NCBI GenBank assembly: GCA_026874595.1
Contig: CM049313.1
Span: 42,252,659 to 42,316,658, forward strand
Origin: Sipunculus nudus
Taxonomy: Eukaryota; Annelida; Sipuncula; Golfingiida; Sipunculidae
DNA length: 64,000 nt
Direction: 5' to 3'
Shown here: in pieces, positions 12,211-23,803 of the stretch
How the letters are laid out: every line of letters starts with the position of its first letter
How positions within the stretch are numbered: position 1 is the stretch's first letter
Made by a program: the position numbers and the translations under genes
Notes under the pieces: generated by a model
Seen by the model: the letters and a program-made list of their open reading frames with translations, nothing else
Databases searched by the model: none
What the model was told of the DNA's origin: nothing

Positions 12211-12233
12211 TATGACGTAACCGTTACGTCATA
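12211..12233. promoter_or_regulatory. Perfect CRE-like palindrome
   Basis: Two perfect 11-bp inverted arms around a central C: TATGACGTAAC / GTTACGTCATA. Each arm holds a TGACGTAA bZIP (CREB/ATF/PAR) site. It lies between the TATA box and the start codon of gene B, so it would be a downstream promoter or 5' UTR element. Confidence 0.55.
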
Positions 12234-12268
12234 CCAATAATCACGTTCTTTTTGGCGCAATATTGAAA

Positions 12269-12278
12269 CCTTTATATA
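12269..12278 (-). promoter_or_regulatory. TATA box of gene B
   Basis: TATATAAAGG on the minus strand about 180-190 bp upstream of the gene B ATG. A start near 12240 would give a leader of about 150 nt. Confidence 0.5.
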
Positions 12279-12289
12279 ACTCAATGGGT

Positions 12290-13734
12290 AGGCTGTTTTA
12301 TGTAATGTTTAGTGAGTCGCCGAACATGTCATTTCAAATTGATGTAAAATATATTTCTTTATCAAATTAAACACTATGGTTTATATGACCGAGTGGACAA
12401 CGATCAACACAGTATAGGGTTCGCTTGGGGTCTTGATGAACTTTTACCACCACTGATGACTAAATGATATTATTACACGGTTAAAATCGTATGAACTGAT
12501 GGCCCAGTTTAGATATAGTTTAACTTTATGTTCCGGCGTCACAGTGGTCAGCCTACGACAACTACCGGGGCGCTGTGGCCAACAATAAAGTAGTAAATGA
12601 AAATTTGACGTACAATTTAAGAAGCAATATCTTCAAGCAACCTAGTAGATAAACAATTCTATTACTCAACTGATATTGCCAGATTGAGACTTTTGTAAAT
12701 GTGTTCATCTGATGCATTTTATTATTTTTTGTTTGTTTTTTTTATATTAAAGAAATGTCTATTATTATAACAATCATATGAAAAACGTGTTTTGTGTTAT
12801 CTGTTTTCAGGTGTGCTTAAGCAAGTTTCTATATACCCTTGCATGCATTTTTTAATATTTGTATAGGGCTTTTAGTAAACATGATCACTTTTACCAGGTA
12901 TTTTTTAACATGTTGTATTAACGTTTTAGTTGGCCCAACTTAAATGTTAATTGAGTTAAATACTTTCAAATAACAAGCAAGCTGCAGTCTTAAGTCTATA
13001 TGGCCGCAATAGTTTGCAGTGTCTCTGTTTTGAATCTTTCACTGACTGAAGTTTATAAAACAGATTTCACGTAATTCAGAATAACTGGTGAACTTATCGT
13101 TTGAAAATATATTTCGAAAATACTATCGCTCTCATCCATACCTTGTACGAGATCCAGCCTTTGATTTTGAATTGAAATTGTGGTTTGATTAATGTAATAT
13201 GGCCATCATAAAGGAAAAATTGCAAATAAGAAATAAGAATATGACGCCTAGAAATATTTATTTATCTGATAAGAATGAGGACTGTGGTATCGGCTGCATC
13301 GGTTAGTGTAGGAGGCTATGTTAGGTTATTATGGTAGCTCATATGGAGGAGCTGTAGTTATATACAGCTAATGGCTAACCTATAGATTACTTTTATACTA
13401 GCACTGTTTTGAGTATTAGGTAGAAGTGGTGTGTCAATAAATTGTTTATATCGATGATTGGTCCTTTTCGTTCATGATCGATTAATTATTTTCTTTCAAT
13501 CAACGAATATGATTTTACAAACGATCCTACCACTATGAGGTTGTCTCCGATATTGTTATAGCAGTTGGAAATAATACGAAAGGTTCTACTGTCATAACCC
13601 TTAAGCAATTGGATGTGTATTGGTAGGCTTAAGGTAATTTAGGTAAGTCTTGGCTAAACTTGTGCCTGGTTAACTAAGGGAGTCAGCTCGACCTCTCTAT
13701 ATGCAGACACTGACTGTGCTTAAAATATAAGAAT
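12290..13734. other. No feature seen upstream of gene B
   Basis: AT-rich intergenic sequence beyond the gene B TATA box; nothing recognised. Confidence 0.55.
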
Positions 13735-14990
13735 TTGAGCCATATTTTAGCCTACCTTCGTATGGTGCATTTTTCTTTAAAGGGGTCATCATCTATTGTG
13801 AAACAGCCCTACAGTACCAAGACAGCGTCCAGTATTACTTACAGGCCCTACTGTCACTTCACTATAGCGGAAGAGGTTGTACCAACCGGTGACAGGACCA
13901 AGCAGTTGATACAGGTCGACGATTTCGCAAATCCATGTTTAGGCCAGAGGAAGCCGAGTTAGCTCATATCCTCGAAACGGATAATAATAGGGATATGAAT
14001 GTGACTACCAGATGCATGGGGCACTCATCTCTAGCTCGCCGTACCCATTCAGCATCCCTACATCCATTTTGACCGGAAGATGGGGTACTTGTATAAAACA
14101 GTTATGAATTTATCATGGTCTAGGGAATAGCTCAACTTCCCTCTGTTTCACTGATGCGACAAGTTTTGTCTTTGAACTTGAACCAGCCATACTATCCGCT
14201 TATGCCGCATCACTGGACTTGGTGTGTGAGTATACACAAGCCGCGAGATAAGTAGGAATCACGCTTACATGCGACTTCTGAAGCACAGTGAACGCCAAGA
14301 AAATATGCGGCGCCACTTCTCAAAGGGTGCATCCTCGCAGTTTGTCAGCCTAAGTACGTGAAAACATCTAAAGCAATTTGTCATGGTCCTGGAAGATCAC
14401 GAGCCCTGTTATCAGGCCAGATACTTGCAGGGGTCCCGATGAATAGAAGAGGCCGTAAACAATCTTCCTGAGTACTAGAACTATCGACAGTTTCGAAAAA
14501 ACATTCGCCCAAGGGTGCATTCAGGGCAGTCAGTAATGGCCGTCAGACCCTGAACAGAAAAAAGAATGATCCTAAGATTTGGTATGATGGAGACATTTAC
14601 ACTGACCATGTCCAGACTGCTACAAGGGCAATCGAGTGGGAGACAAATCTCATCTGACACTAAGAATTTTAAGAAAAAGGTGATATGTTACTTTTTTGGG
14701 TGACTGGATATTATTCGAGGGTATGCCCTGTCGAGCAAGAATGTGACGCCAAAAAAACTCGAACCTAAAGAAACAGGAAACTAACTCGGGATGACCCCAG
14801 CGGCCAAGTATCAACCGAAATACTTGACTATGGACATGAATGCGTATAATGACAATCTGTATGTTGCTGCATCTATTGGCGATATAGTGGTCAGCTACGG
14901 CTGGCCGATGGGATCCCACTTAAAATATACGGGTGCTTTGATCTTCCCATCACATTCGTATGAAATATTAGTCAACATCCATTACTGAAG
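13735..14990. other. Less AT-rich stretch with broken open frames, unassigned
   Basis: Composition is visibly less AT-rich than the flanks. Short frames on both strands (for example 13735-13962 and 14791-14988 plus, 14650-14919 minus) are interrupted by stops. It may be a decayed mobile-element coding region, but I could not match it to a family. Confidence 0.3.
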
Positions 14991-15339
14991 AAGATGTGTT
15001 AATTGGAATTTGTTATATTAGTATTGCACTAAAAAGGTAAACAGTGCCAGATTGTTTCGAAATGGCTTCGAGAGTTCGTGTTTGTTCAATTGACAATGTC
15101 TTAGCAACAGTGTATGGGTTTAGTAAAACAACAAACACAGTTAAAAAAAATTGTCACCGAGCTGTAATGAGGGAGATTATGATTTATCAATGGGACGCCA
15201 TTGGTTTTTGAGCAGAGACGTGACAAATGATTGGATGCCATCAAAAAATATTTTGGATGGAGTTTGTACGGAAAAAGCCAAAACGGGTCTTGGTATTGGG
15301 TAAAAGGTGTTGGGTCGTGGATGGTTAAAGAGACTAGCA

Positions 15340-17432
15340 GCGGCGTACCTAGCCTCATTTCCGCTCGGGGCGGTTTAAGAAATTGCCGCTCCTCTAACAA
15401 ATCATTACAAAACTGGATAACATATTGAAACATATCGTGTCAAATGTCCTTGTTTCAGGCTTGTATTTGACAACAACGCAGTTATATGGATGAATTTACT
15501 GGCAGGGAATTCTTCCACCACATATTAAAGAGCAGACATCTCTTTGCTAATGTAAATCAAAATATTATACTAGTATATTTCATTATGAAGTGAGCAGAAA
15601 GAAATATAACGAATAAATTGTAACTATAAACAGATTACACTGCAGGATACACATATAATGTGGGAAATTGATCATTCATCATTCATGTAAACACGATTCA
15701 TGATTACTTTATACTCAACTTGGGAGGAAAAACTTTATTTGGTTAGTGGTATTTCATTCTCAACGCATACAAATACCTTGTCACATCTATAATTCCACCT
15801 CTTGTTCTCGCGTATGACAGCAGGTACACCTAATAGAGCTATTGAAATATACATGGTACTGCTGCATGCAAGGCACTTTAGTCTTTACTAAAAAGCGTAA
15901 TTCATGAGTTAAGCCTATATATGTAGGCAGGGCATGTTTAATACTTTCATAATGAAAAATCCAATGTTCGGACAAACTGACATTATTTAATTAAAATATC
16001 CTCAAAGTTAAAAGCATACTTTAATTCGATGCTACATCAAAATCATTTTAAAATTATAGTGATTATGCATTTTGCGAGAATATATTTATCAACTTATGAC
16101 TATTTGTTATTCAATAAAGTATTTAAATAAATTTCAAATATAATATAATTTAAATATACATTATAATTTAATTTCAAAAGATTTGTCACAATATATAACA
16201 ATTTTCTGTAGGTAGTGGATCATTAAACTGCTAATAACAGAATTAACAGTAAAGGTAAATATATCTTTAATTTAAGTTTTGAACTCTAAAAGTTAAAACT
16301 GATACTTGATACGTATATTGAATATGTAGCTAAGCGCCCAGGGGGATTCATCCCGTTGGACAGTTATAATGAGTTATATTTTAAAGTTAAAATAATTCCT
16401 ACTTAGGTCTGGGTGTTTATTGTTTTTATTCACGTTACATAAAAGATCATGCAGGTCATATTGGTTAATCAAAAGACACAGGCATTTAGGCAGTACTCAT
16501 TATATACACGATAGTGTAAACGTCTGAATTTAACGAGACTGATGTTAGAATATGAAGAATCATGGAAAAGGGCATTTTAGGTTGTTTCAGGCTTTTTAAA
16601 TATCCTTGAATTTCGGGAATTCAAGGGTTCAAGAATGGAAATTCTTAATACATTCCAAGGAAAGAGAAACACAATTCGTCAAAATATTTTTCGCACAATG
16701 TGTACAAGAGACACCCCACCCCCACCACCGGGGGGCGTTGGTCTTCTGGCAGGGTTTTCCCTGGTGATTATCAGGCGCTGCTAGGGATTTTTGTAAACGA
16801 CGACCGCCCTGAAAGGTCTTTTGCATGATAGGTCAGTTTATCGATGGCGTTCTGACATTGCAAGACCACAGATCTAACAAAGAATAACTACAGATACGTA
16901 TTTCTTTTTTGCGTATAGCTTGCCTCTATAGATTCGACCGCAAATAATTTGGTTGGTTCCACTGCCCAGTTTATAATCCCTGAAATTCTTGAAAAGGGAC
17001 AAAAAGGCCAAATTTGAACTTTTTTTGGAACTCCTTATGCCACTGATTAAACTAAATCCCAGAAATGCTGCCCCCAAAAATGTACAAATCGTTCGCTAAT
17101 AATTTTGAAGGTTCCACTGCCCAGTTGATAATCTCTAAAATACTTGAAATGGGACAAAATGGCAAAATTTGTATTTTTTGAAGAATTCCTTGTGCCACTC
17201 ATTATTCCAATTCACCGAAATGCCGCCCACTAAAATGTGCAAATCGTTCGCCAATCATTCAGTAGGTTCCACTGCCCAGCTTTATAGTCCCTGAAATACA
17301 TGAAATGGGACAAAAAAGCCAATTTGTACTTTTTTAGGAACTCCTTATGCATCTTATTATACTAATTCCCCGAAATGCCGCCCCCAAAATGTGCCGCCCG
17401 GGGCGGACCGCCCCTACCACCCCCCCCCCCCC
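15340..17432 (+). mobile_element. 2-kb dispersed repeat, copy A
   Basis: Homologous, inverted, to 24462-26190. Shared blocks in order: GCGTACCTA...GCCTCATT near the start, CATCTCTTTGCTAATGTAAA, AGTATATTTCATTATGAAGT, TAGTGGATCATTAAAC, GATACTTGATACGTATAT, GGGGGATTCATCCCG, CGATGGCGTTCTGACATTGC and a final GCCGCCC with poly-C. Three tandem units of about 156 bp (starting near 16952, 17110 and 17266) occur here but once in copy B. No coding capacity seen; class not assigned. Confidence 0.75.
16952..17400 (+). repeat. Three tandem units of about 156 bp within repeat copy A
   Basis: Units begin GGTTCCACTGCCCAG and contain GGGACAAAA, GGAACTCCTTATGCCA-like and GAAATGCCGCCC stretches. Diverged about 10-15% from one another by eye. 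Confidence 0.85.
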
Positions 17433-18160
17433 CCTTAGCTAATCAACTGGAGACTAGGCAATGATTTCGATCAGACATCGAACTTTTAGACAATAAGTAT
17501 ATAAACGGAAAATTTGGAACCAGCCACAGAAAATAGATGAAGTACGTAGAATCATTGACGGCTTTAGATTCGACAAGAGGGAGTCATGTAGCGAAACATT
17601 TTGTAAATTCTAATATGTAAAGTTAATGTTTAGATATAATGGGAAATATTGATTTGTGGTCAGGGTACAAATCAGCGTAAACCGCACTGGTTATCAGTGT
17701 TATTGTATATTTTCACGTCAAGTATAACCGGGATAAAGAAATCACGGGATGGTTCCTGTGGTGCATATAACCCGACTGTGGGAGCAAGGCTTTTTCAGTT
17801 CCTTTATTAACACTTTAGATGCTCATACTTGTCGAATGATCATTTCATCTCAACTTTATCAACGAAGTTAAGTAATAAGTTTGCATTGTAAGGCAAAGTA
17901 GCTGTGATTTCAGACATCGGGTCTCTTACATTATTGGAATAACATTTATATTCGAAGTATATCTGCAGTAACCAAACCTCTAAAGTGAGTGGTTTTATCC
18001 GGATATACATTCACCAGGGACGCAGCAATCCTGAATTGTCGTCAGTTCAGTTGGACCAGTGTAAAAGCGTAATTCTAGGCCATATTTTGTTAAATGCTTT
18101 GGACAAAAGCGATATCGTGATTTTACTCGTATTTTACCTGATATAAGTTTTATCTTACCC

Positions 18161-18163
<3 letters not shown>

Positions 18164-18227
<64 letters not shown>
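18164..18227. repeat. (TA)n microsatellite
   Basis: About 31 TA dinucleotides. Confidence 0.95.
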
Positions 18228-18229
<2 letters not shown>

Positions 18230-18508
18230 TTGTAATGTTAGCTTTTGTACTTGGGAGAATAAGGGGTATTTTTTTCTGTATTGCTATTCTAGATTTTAAC
18301 TTCATTAGGTACACTGTGAGGATCAGGACTTAACTTTGTACATTTAATAGCATTTTTAATACATTTAATAGCATTTTTAATAACTGTAGAGCTCTGTATC
18401 GTAGTCGGCAATGCAGACAGTATACACTCGGATGTTTTATCTTAGATGCGTTCATCATCATTAGCCACATATAGATTTATCTTCCGGTTGCGTAGGAATT
18501 AAGTACAT

Positions 18509-19087
18509 TTGTTTCATCCTGGATACGATTGCCAGAAATTTTCATGTAAATCATGTAAAATCATGTATTTTGTTATCTTTGTCGAATTAAATTTGTGTCG
18601 CTTGGAAGTAAAACTATGTACCCCCCCCCCCCCTTCTAATTGTCGGGAGATCATTTTGGATGAACAAAGTAAAGTTATGTTTAACTTAAAACCCAGTTGC
18701 CCACCGACCTTCGTAAACTGGACGCAAGGCGATCACCTAGATATAACTGGCCCAATGGTGACCCGGTGGCGTAACAACATCAAGGAAGGTACCAGTAAGA
18801 TTTATGGGCTGTTTTTGTTAATGACGTGGTTTCGTCTTCAGGTGACGTCAAAGTCATGCAAGTTTTTAAACGTTTATATTCCGATCAAAGAGCACAAACC
18901 GTTTGCCTATTCCTGTGTAAACACGTGGAAATATCCTGCACAAAGCGCGAACAGTGACGTAAAATATGTTTTTGTGTTTCTGTGCTTTTTGCTTTATGAT
19001 CCTTTTTTTTTTTTTGGATTTACCGCGCCTGCGCAAGATTGGACCACCGATCACTTAGCCTTTGTTATGGTAAACAGATACACGTGA
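18509..19087 (+). CDS. Longest open frame (192 codons), doubtful
   Basis: Includes a poly-C run read as Pro and a poly-T run read as Phe, which argue against a whole real gene. The middle (about 18692-18796) looks more coding-like: TFVNWTQGDHLDITGP then VTRWRNN, preceded by AACCCAG and followed by GTAAGA, as for an exon. The LDITGP string recalls glycosyltransferases of the DXD sugar-binding group, but this is a weak impression. No partner exons found. Confidence 0.2.
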   Translation: MFHPGYDCQKFSCKSCKIMYFVIFVELNLCRLEVKLCTPPPPSNCREIILDEQSKVMFNLKPSCPPTFVNWTQGDHLDITGPMVTRWRNNIKEGTSKIYGLFLLMTWFRLQVTSKSCKFLNVYIPIKEHKPFAYSCVNTWKYPAQSANSDVKYVFVFLCFLLYDPFFFFGFTAPAQDWTTDHLAFVMVNRYT

Positions 19088-19825
19088 TCTGTGTTTACTC
19101 ACACATAACGCATGAAACTGGTGTATTGGAGACAGTATGTTCGTGTGCCTGAATGACTTTGCTGGGATTTTTTTTGTATTCAGCCAAAATGAATTAACAA
19201 CGTGAAATAATACACATATTATTGCAAATGTTCCTGTACGCTGACCAGGTATTTTTGTAGGCTTTTTGTAGGCCTTTTTCTGCTCCTTCCGCTCCCCCTT
19301 CCTAATTAAACAGAACAGTACAATTCCCATCTGTAAGCATAAAAAAAAGACCCAAGTCCTAACTCAAGGTACCTTTAACTACTAAGCAGGTGATATGATT
19401 GTTGGTTTATGAGAGAGTGAGAAATAATATTCCACACAAAAATATGTTAAACAAAACTTAAATCTTTCAGAGACGTAACAGTGTGCGGAATTTCTGTGCT
19501 GTCTCATCACTGATTTTTTTTTTAAACATGACGGCCAGAAAACCATCAATTAGTTATATAATTTGTCGCCAGAGGGCAGTGCCTGTCATGGTGTCACAAT
19601 TCTATTTTTGTCATGCAGCCAGGTAACTAGTAAGCTTTACCAGCTATGCCAGTCTAGGCCTATGACACCGCTGGCAGTCTGAAAATTAAGATGATCAAGA
19701 AAGATGTCAAGTATATTTGATAAAGCATAATGTCAGCTGACACCTTATGTGACATTAATTAAAGAAACAATGTCAGCACCAGGCAATACATTTTAACAGA
19801 TATAGTACACTTGTTTACATACAGG

Positions 19826-19826
<1 letters not shown>

Positions 19827-19912
<86 letters not shown>
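19827..19912. repeat. Compound (TA)n(GA)n microsatellite
   Basis: TA run to 19873 followed by about 19 GA dinucleotides. Confidence 0.95.
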
Positions 19913-19916
<4 letters not shown>

Positions 19917-20154
19917 AGTAAAATGCAGTTGCATATATATGGTATTTCGTCATACATGTCATACAGGAAACGTCAGACCCTTAGCTTTGTATGTGTAACA
20001 AATGTTATAAATGCATATCGTTTCTTCCGATTGAAGAACCATCTCAATGATACACATGTAACCTAAGCCTGAAAATTTCAATTGTTTCAAACTGTATATT
20101 AACAGCTGAAATGTTCAACACCTTGTTGTTGTAGTGACTATCGGTTAAAATAAT

Positions 20155-20312
20155 GGAATTTGGTTCAGTATCAGGCTCATTAAAAAAATTTGGTTCAGTA
20201 TCAGGTTAATTAAGGAACTTGGTTTAGTATCAGGCTAATTAAAGAACCTGGTCAAGTATCAGGTTAATGAAAGAATTTGGTTCAGTTTCAGGTGAATAAA
20301 GGAACTTGGTTC
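20155..20312 (+). repeat. 30-bp minisatellite, about five copies
   Basis: Units of 29-30 bp of the form TTGGTTCAGTATCAGG plus TTAATTAAAGAAC-like sequence. Confidence 0.85.
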
Positions 20313-20385
20313 CTCAAAAATGAGGATTCCGAATCCGATAAGAGTAGCAGTGTATGGTATGACACATAAGATAACCGAGGTTTAC

Positions 20386-20471
20386 CTGACAGGTCAAATG
20401 GGATAAGGTACAAGTCCACTGTCCAGCCGTCTAAGCTGTTTGCTCCCTCTGTCGGTAATATGTGTACTATT
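20386..20471 (-). CDS. Orphan exon candidate (86 bp)
   Basis: Minus strand: acceptor CTAACTTCAG, donor CAG|GTAAAC, and one open frame between them reading IVHILPTEG then GWTVDLYLIPFDLSG. Borders and codon content look real, but I do not recognise the protein family and found no neighbouring exon of the same gene. It could be an alternative or UTR exon, a captured fragment or chance. Confidence 0.35.
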
Positions 20472-21090
20472 CTGAAGTTAGTCAAACAACATCAGTACAT
20501 CTTACTCTTCACCAAACATGAATAACCGTTAAAAGCTTGATTTATTGACAGAAGAACAATCATAAAAGCAACATAATGGTATAATGAAGTGTAAAAACAT
20601 ACAAAACATACCGTGCAATCATACACATCTGTGTGTCAATAATAAATAATATTAGTCATACTTTTTTACAATACATGGCCGAATACACATTTATAAGTAT
20701 AAGAACCACAAAACATCAGGTACAAATTATTCATTTCGTTCTCATCGCCCGATAATATTAAAAGAATATTGTTTTTAATTTGATTAATTCCGTCGATATA
20801 ACTAATGTGGATAGGTATTTGGTTCCTGGAATTTCTTGGTTACAAAGCCTTGTTATGTCATATTCTTTACATTGGTTTTGGTTCAAGCAGGACAGGGAGA
20901 CTTGCCCCCTCATGTTTACTTTCTGCCACCCAAATTTGTAAGATGAATGAAATGCATATTTTTAAAGATAACGATTTGATATAAACCTGATATCCAGATA
21001 ATTTATAATTTTCTTCATTTATTTTTCTCAATAATGTTTCATTTATGCATGTGACATCAAGTAAATTTAAGAAATGGATTACACCTAAGT

Positions 21091-21297
21091 GCCTCAGTGA
21101 TACACATCAGGTGCTTCAGGTATACACACCAGGTGCTTCAGTGGTACACACCCAGTGCTTCAGTGGTACACACCCAGTGCTTCAGTGACACATCAGGTGC
21201 TTCAGTGGTACACACCCAGTGCTTCAGTGGTACACACCAAGTGCTTCAGTGGTACACACCAAGTGCTTCAGTTGTACATACCAAGTGCTTCAGTGAA
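21091..21297 (+). repeat. 22-bp minisatellite, about nine copies
   Basis: Unit GTGCTTCAGTGGTACACACC plus two bases, with minor variants. The 76-codon frame over it is an artefact of the repeat. Confidence 0.92.
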
Positions 21298-22100
21298 TTA
21301 TCATATGGGTTAGCATGCATTAAATAATGTGTGTAATTTAAATCGTTGAATTATGAAAAACGAAACATTTAAAACTGAGCAAAATTATTTAGTGAAACTA
21401 AAATACACACTTCAATGTGGCCGGCAATGTGACCGTAGCAGTGGCGTCAATTAATCAACACGGGTTGTTAGATGATTTACAGGCGTGGAAAGGTATAAGA
21501 AAGTTAGGAAAAACAGGGGGGTGATTGTAGTAATCCTCTCTCACTAATTAAACCGGTGGGGGTATGAATCTGCCCCCCCCCCCCCCCCCGCGCACCGTAT
21601 AGACGCCTTTGGGTCACAGGTATGAAAATCATCATGTTCTGAGACATATTCCTGTTTGTCTTTAGGTGAGGATATCTGGAGGGGATTTTTTAATGGAGAT
21701 CTTCGTTTAAGGGAAGTGGTCATATTCCTGTGGCTTGTTCCCCTCATATTTTCCCAGCAAACAAAACCCATGCTATCTTAGATTGTATGTTAACCGTTCA
21801 AACTTGACAGTCGGAATGGATGTTCTACTTTCAGGAGCTAAGCATATTGTATGAGAAATTTACAATAAAAAGATATACTAGCTTAAGGCAATAATCGGAT
21901 TTGTCAGTTGTCTTACTGGATTAATTAGGTATTGCTCCAGTGTGAAATCAGTGATAGTTAATTCCTCATTTTCCATGCAACGAGAAACAACATTTCATCT
22001 TTATCCATGTACACTCTTATGATACGTACATCGAACCTGTATAGCCACATTATCACGTTAGTTCTTAAATGTAAGGCCATTAAAAATAAAATAAAATAAA

Positions 22101-22404
22101 AGGTATGGTTCTCAGGCACCGCCCGCATCAATTTTAAACCCCCGCATCAAAATTTTTTATTTTGATTTTCAAAGTAAATTTCCAATTTTGAACTACAGCC
22201 GCTTGGATATTTCTTTCAAGAAGATAAAATCATACACTTTCCTTTGGTATGTAGTGCTTCTACTTGTTTAGCAAAATAAATCTGTTATTATCATGCTTTC
22301 CCTAATCATTTGACGTTTTTATCGAAACATACCAAAAAATTAAAAACAAAAAAAAAACACCCGCCCGCATTGATTTCTAAAAAAAGTGACTGAGAACTAT
22401 ACCT
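22101..22404. mobile_element. 304-bp MITE
   Basis: Ends AGGTATGGTTCTCAGGCAC and, inverted, AGGTATAGTTCTCAGTCAC. Interior has CCCGCATCAA and CCCGCATTGA, again inverted-like. Target duplication is hidden in A/T runs. Confidence 0.65.
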
Positions 22405-23594
22405 TTTTTCATTTTGGCCTAATAATCCGGTTGGTTTTCCAGTCCAGTAACCTCATTAACAGACGGAGGTTTATCCATTCTCCTAGGAAATTGTCCAATG
22501 AGATATGATAATACCTAATAAGGGCATCTCAAAAAGACAGGGATAAATTTTACGGACATTTTGTAAATACAGTTTCAATATTTCTTACTCTTCTTGTGCA
22601 ACCAAACGCAACAGAATTCCTGCAAATTGGCATTCCGTATCGATATATTAAGCAGAAATGTTAGTTCTAGTAATAATCCCAGTAACATGGGATCAAATAT
22701 CTGAAAATCCTTTATAAATCCGGCTTAGGCTAAGATGCCTGCTTTGAAGGTGATGTATAGTTAATGGTTATGTTGTATTGTTCACGGACAGACTATGGCT
22801 GATGACTAACCCATGGTGATAGAGGAAGACTTTGAATCATCAGGTTATTTCTCATTTGTAGATCACAAGATAGGCAAAACCTGCAATCCTCGAGTGTTAT
22901 AGAAGTTTCCAGCAGCGTCTGATGTTCACTCATATTGATAAGCAAAACTGAAAAAACACACATCCGTAAGCAAGTCGATTATATATCCTGATGTTGCAAC
23001 ACTTTTTGTAGTGCCTTGTCATAGCAGACTCGTTGTAGTGCAGGTAATTGTGATGTAAATATTATCGTCGGCTTTTGTCTCTTCATGAGGTTGGTTTCGT
23101 TTTCACGCTCATTCTGTAAAGAATTATATTTAACATACGATGAGCTCACTGTAAGGTGCATATTTTAAATAGTTGCAACCATCTGGATGAGATCATTTTA
23201 ACTTATTCCAAGAATACTTGTCAGTATCCCAGTGTTATAAATTGTTGCGCTGCGGTGGTTTTTCGCTAAATATCCATACATTTATCTAGATTAAAGATAA
23301 CGCTCCAAGAATGGATGGCTTCTATACTCGTATATACAGTAAGGAATGAGTACTTCCGTGGCACTTTGCTAAAATACAGATATTATACTAACTTGTCATT
23401 ATCTCATTATATCATGTTAACTTGTCATGATTTGGATTTAAGCCCAGTTGTAAGAAAGGCTGAAGACATGGACAATATCAAGGACAAATGAACATTTCAG
23501 TATTCTTTTAAATTTACCAGACCTGGGTAGGTCGTCTGTATGTTAGGTTAATAAAATATAACGAATATCAAACACTTCATGAATTAAATCGATA

Positions 23595-23803
23595 TTACAT
23601 GTATTTAGTGTATGCCACGTGACCCATAATCCCGCCTATACTGAGGATCGTCGCTACAATGCCTAGTGCCATAACAGGAATTGGCCACACCGGAGGGGAG
23701 CACGCGTCAACGGGCTTTTTGTCTGTTGCATTCTGAAAGTCAACACAGCCGGTCGCACAGTCCGGGCAATTTGAATCCATTGAACAAACGACATCCGGTT
23801 TGC
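23595..23803 (-). CDS. Gene A exon 17: juxtamembrane segment, TM helix and stop
   Basis: 209 nt, acceptor TTCCAG, phase 1, ending in TAA at 23597-23595. A 37-residue Cys-containing linker (CPDCATGC among others) leads to the hydrophobic run VWPIPVMALGIVATILSIGG and the short tail GHVAYTKYM. No signalling motif fits in the tail. A GPI signal is less likely because polar and basic residues follow the hydrophobic run. Confidence 0.88.

Larger units (their letters stand above)
17433..20154. other. Intergenic stretch, microsatellites and one long open frame
   Basis: Holds (TA)n at 18164-18227, a 192-codon plus-strand frame at 18509-19087, and (TA)n/(GA)n at 19827-19912. Otherwise nothing recognised. 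Confidence 0.5.
20472..23594. other. Intergenic stretch 3' of gene A
   Basis: Holds a 22-bp minisatellite (21091-21297), a poly-C run (21575-21589) and a 304-bp MITE (22101-22404). Minus-strand frames near 22800-22960 and 22979-23150 are each preceded by a fair acceptor (TTTTTTCAG, CTTTACAG) but show no known domain. No AATAAA for gene A was seen here. Confidence 0.4.

Noticed and set aside
12049-12240. 63-codon plus-strand frame beginning MKANKIQD
   Set aside because: Shadow of gene B exon 1 and promoter on the opposite strand.
21097-21327. Open frame of FSGTHQVLQWYTPSASVVHT type
   Set aside because: Translation of the 22-bp minisatellite.
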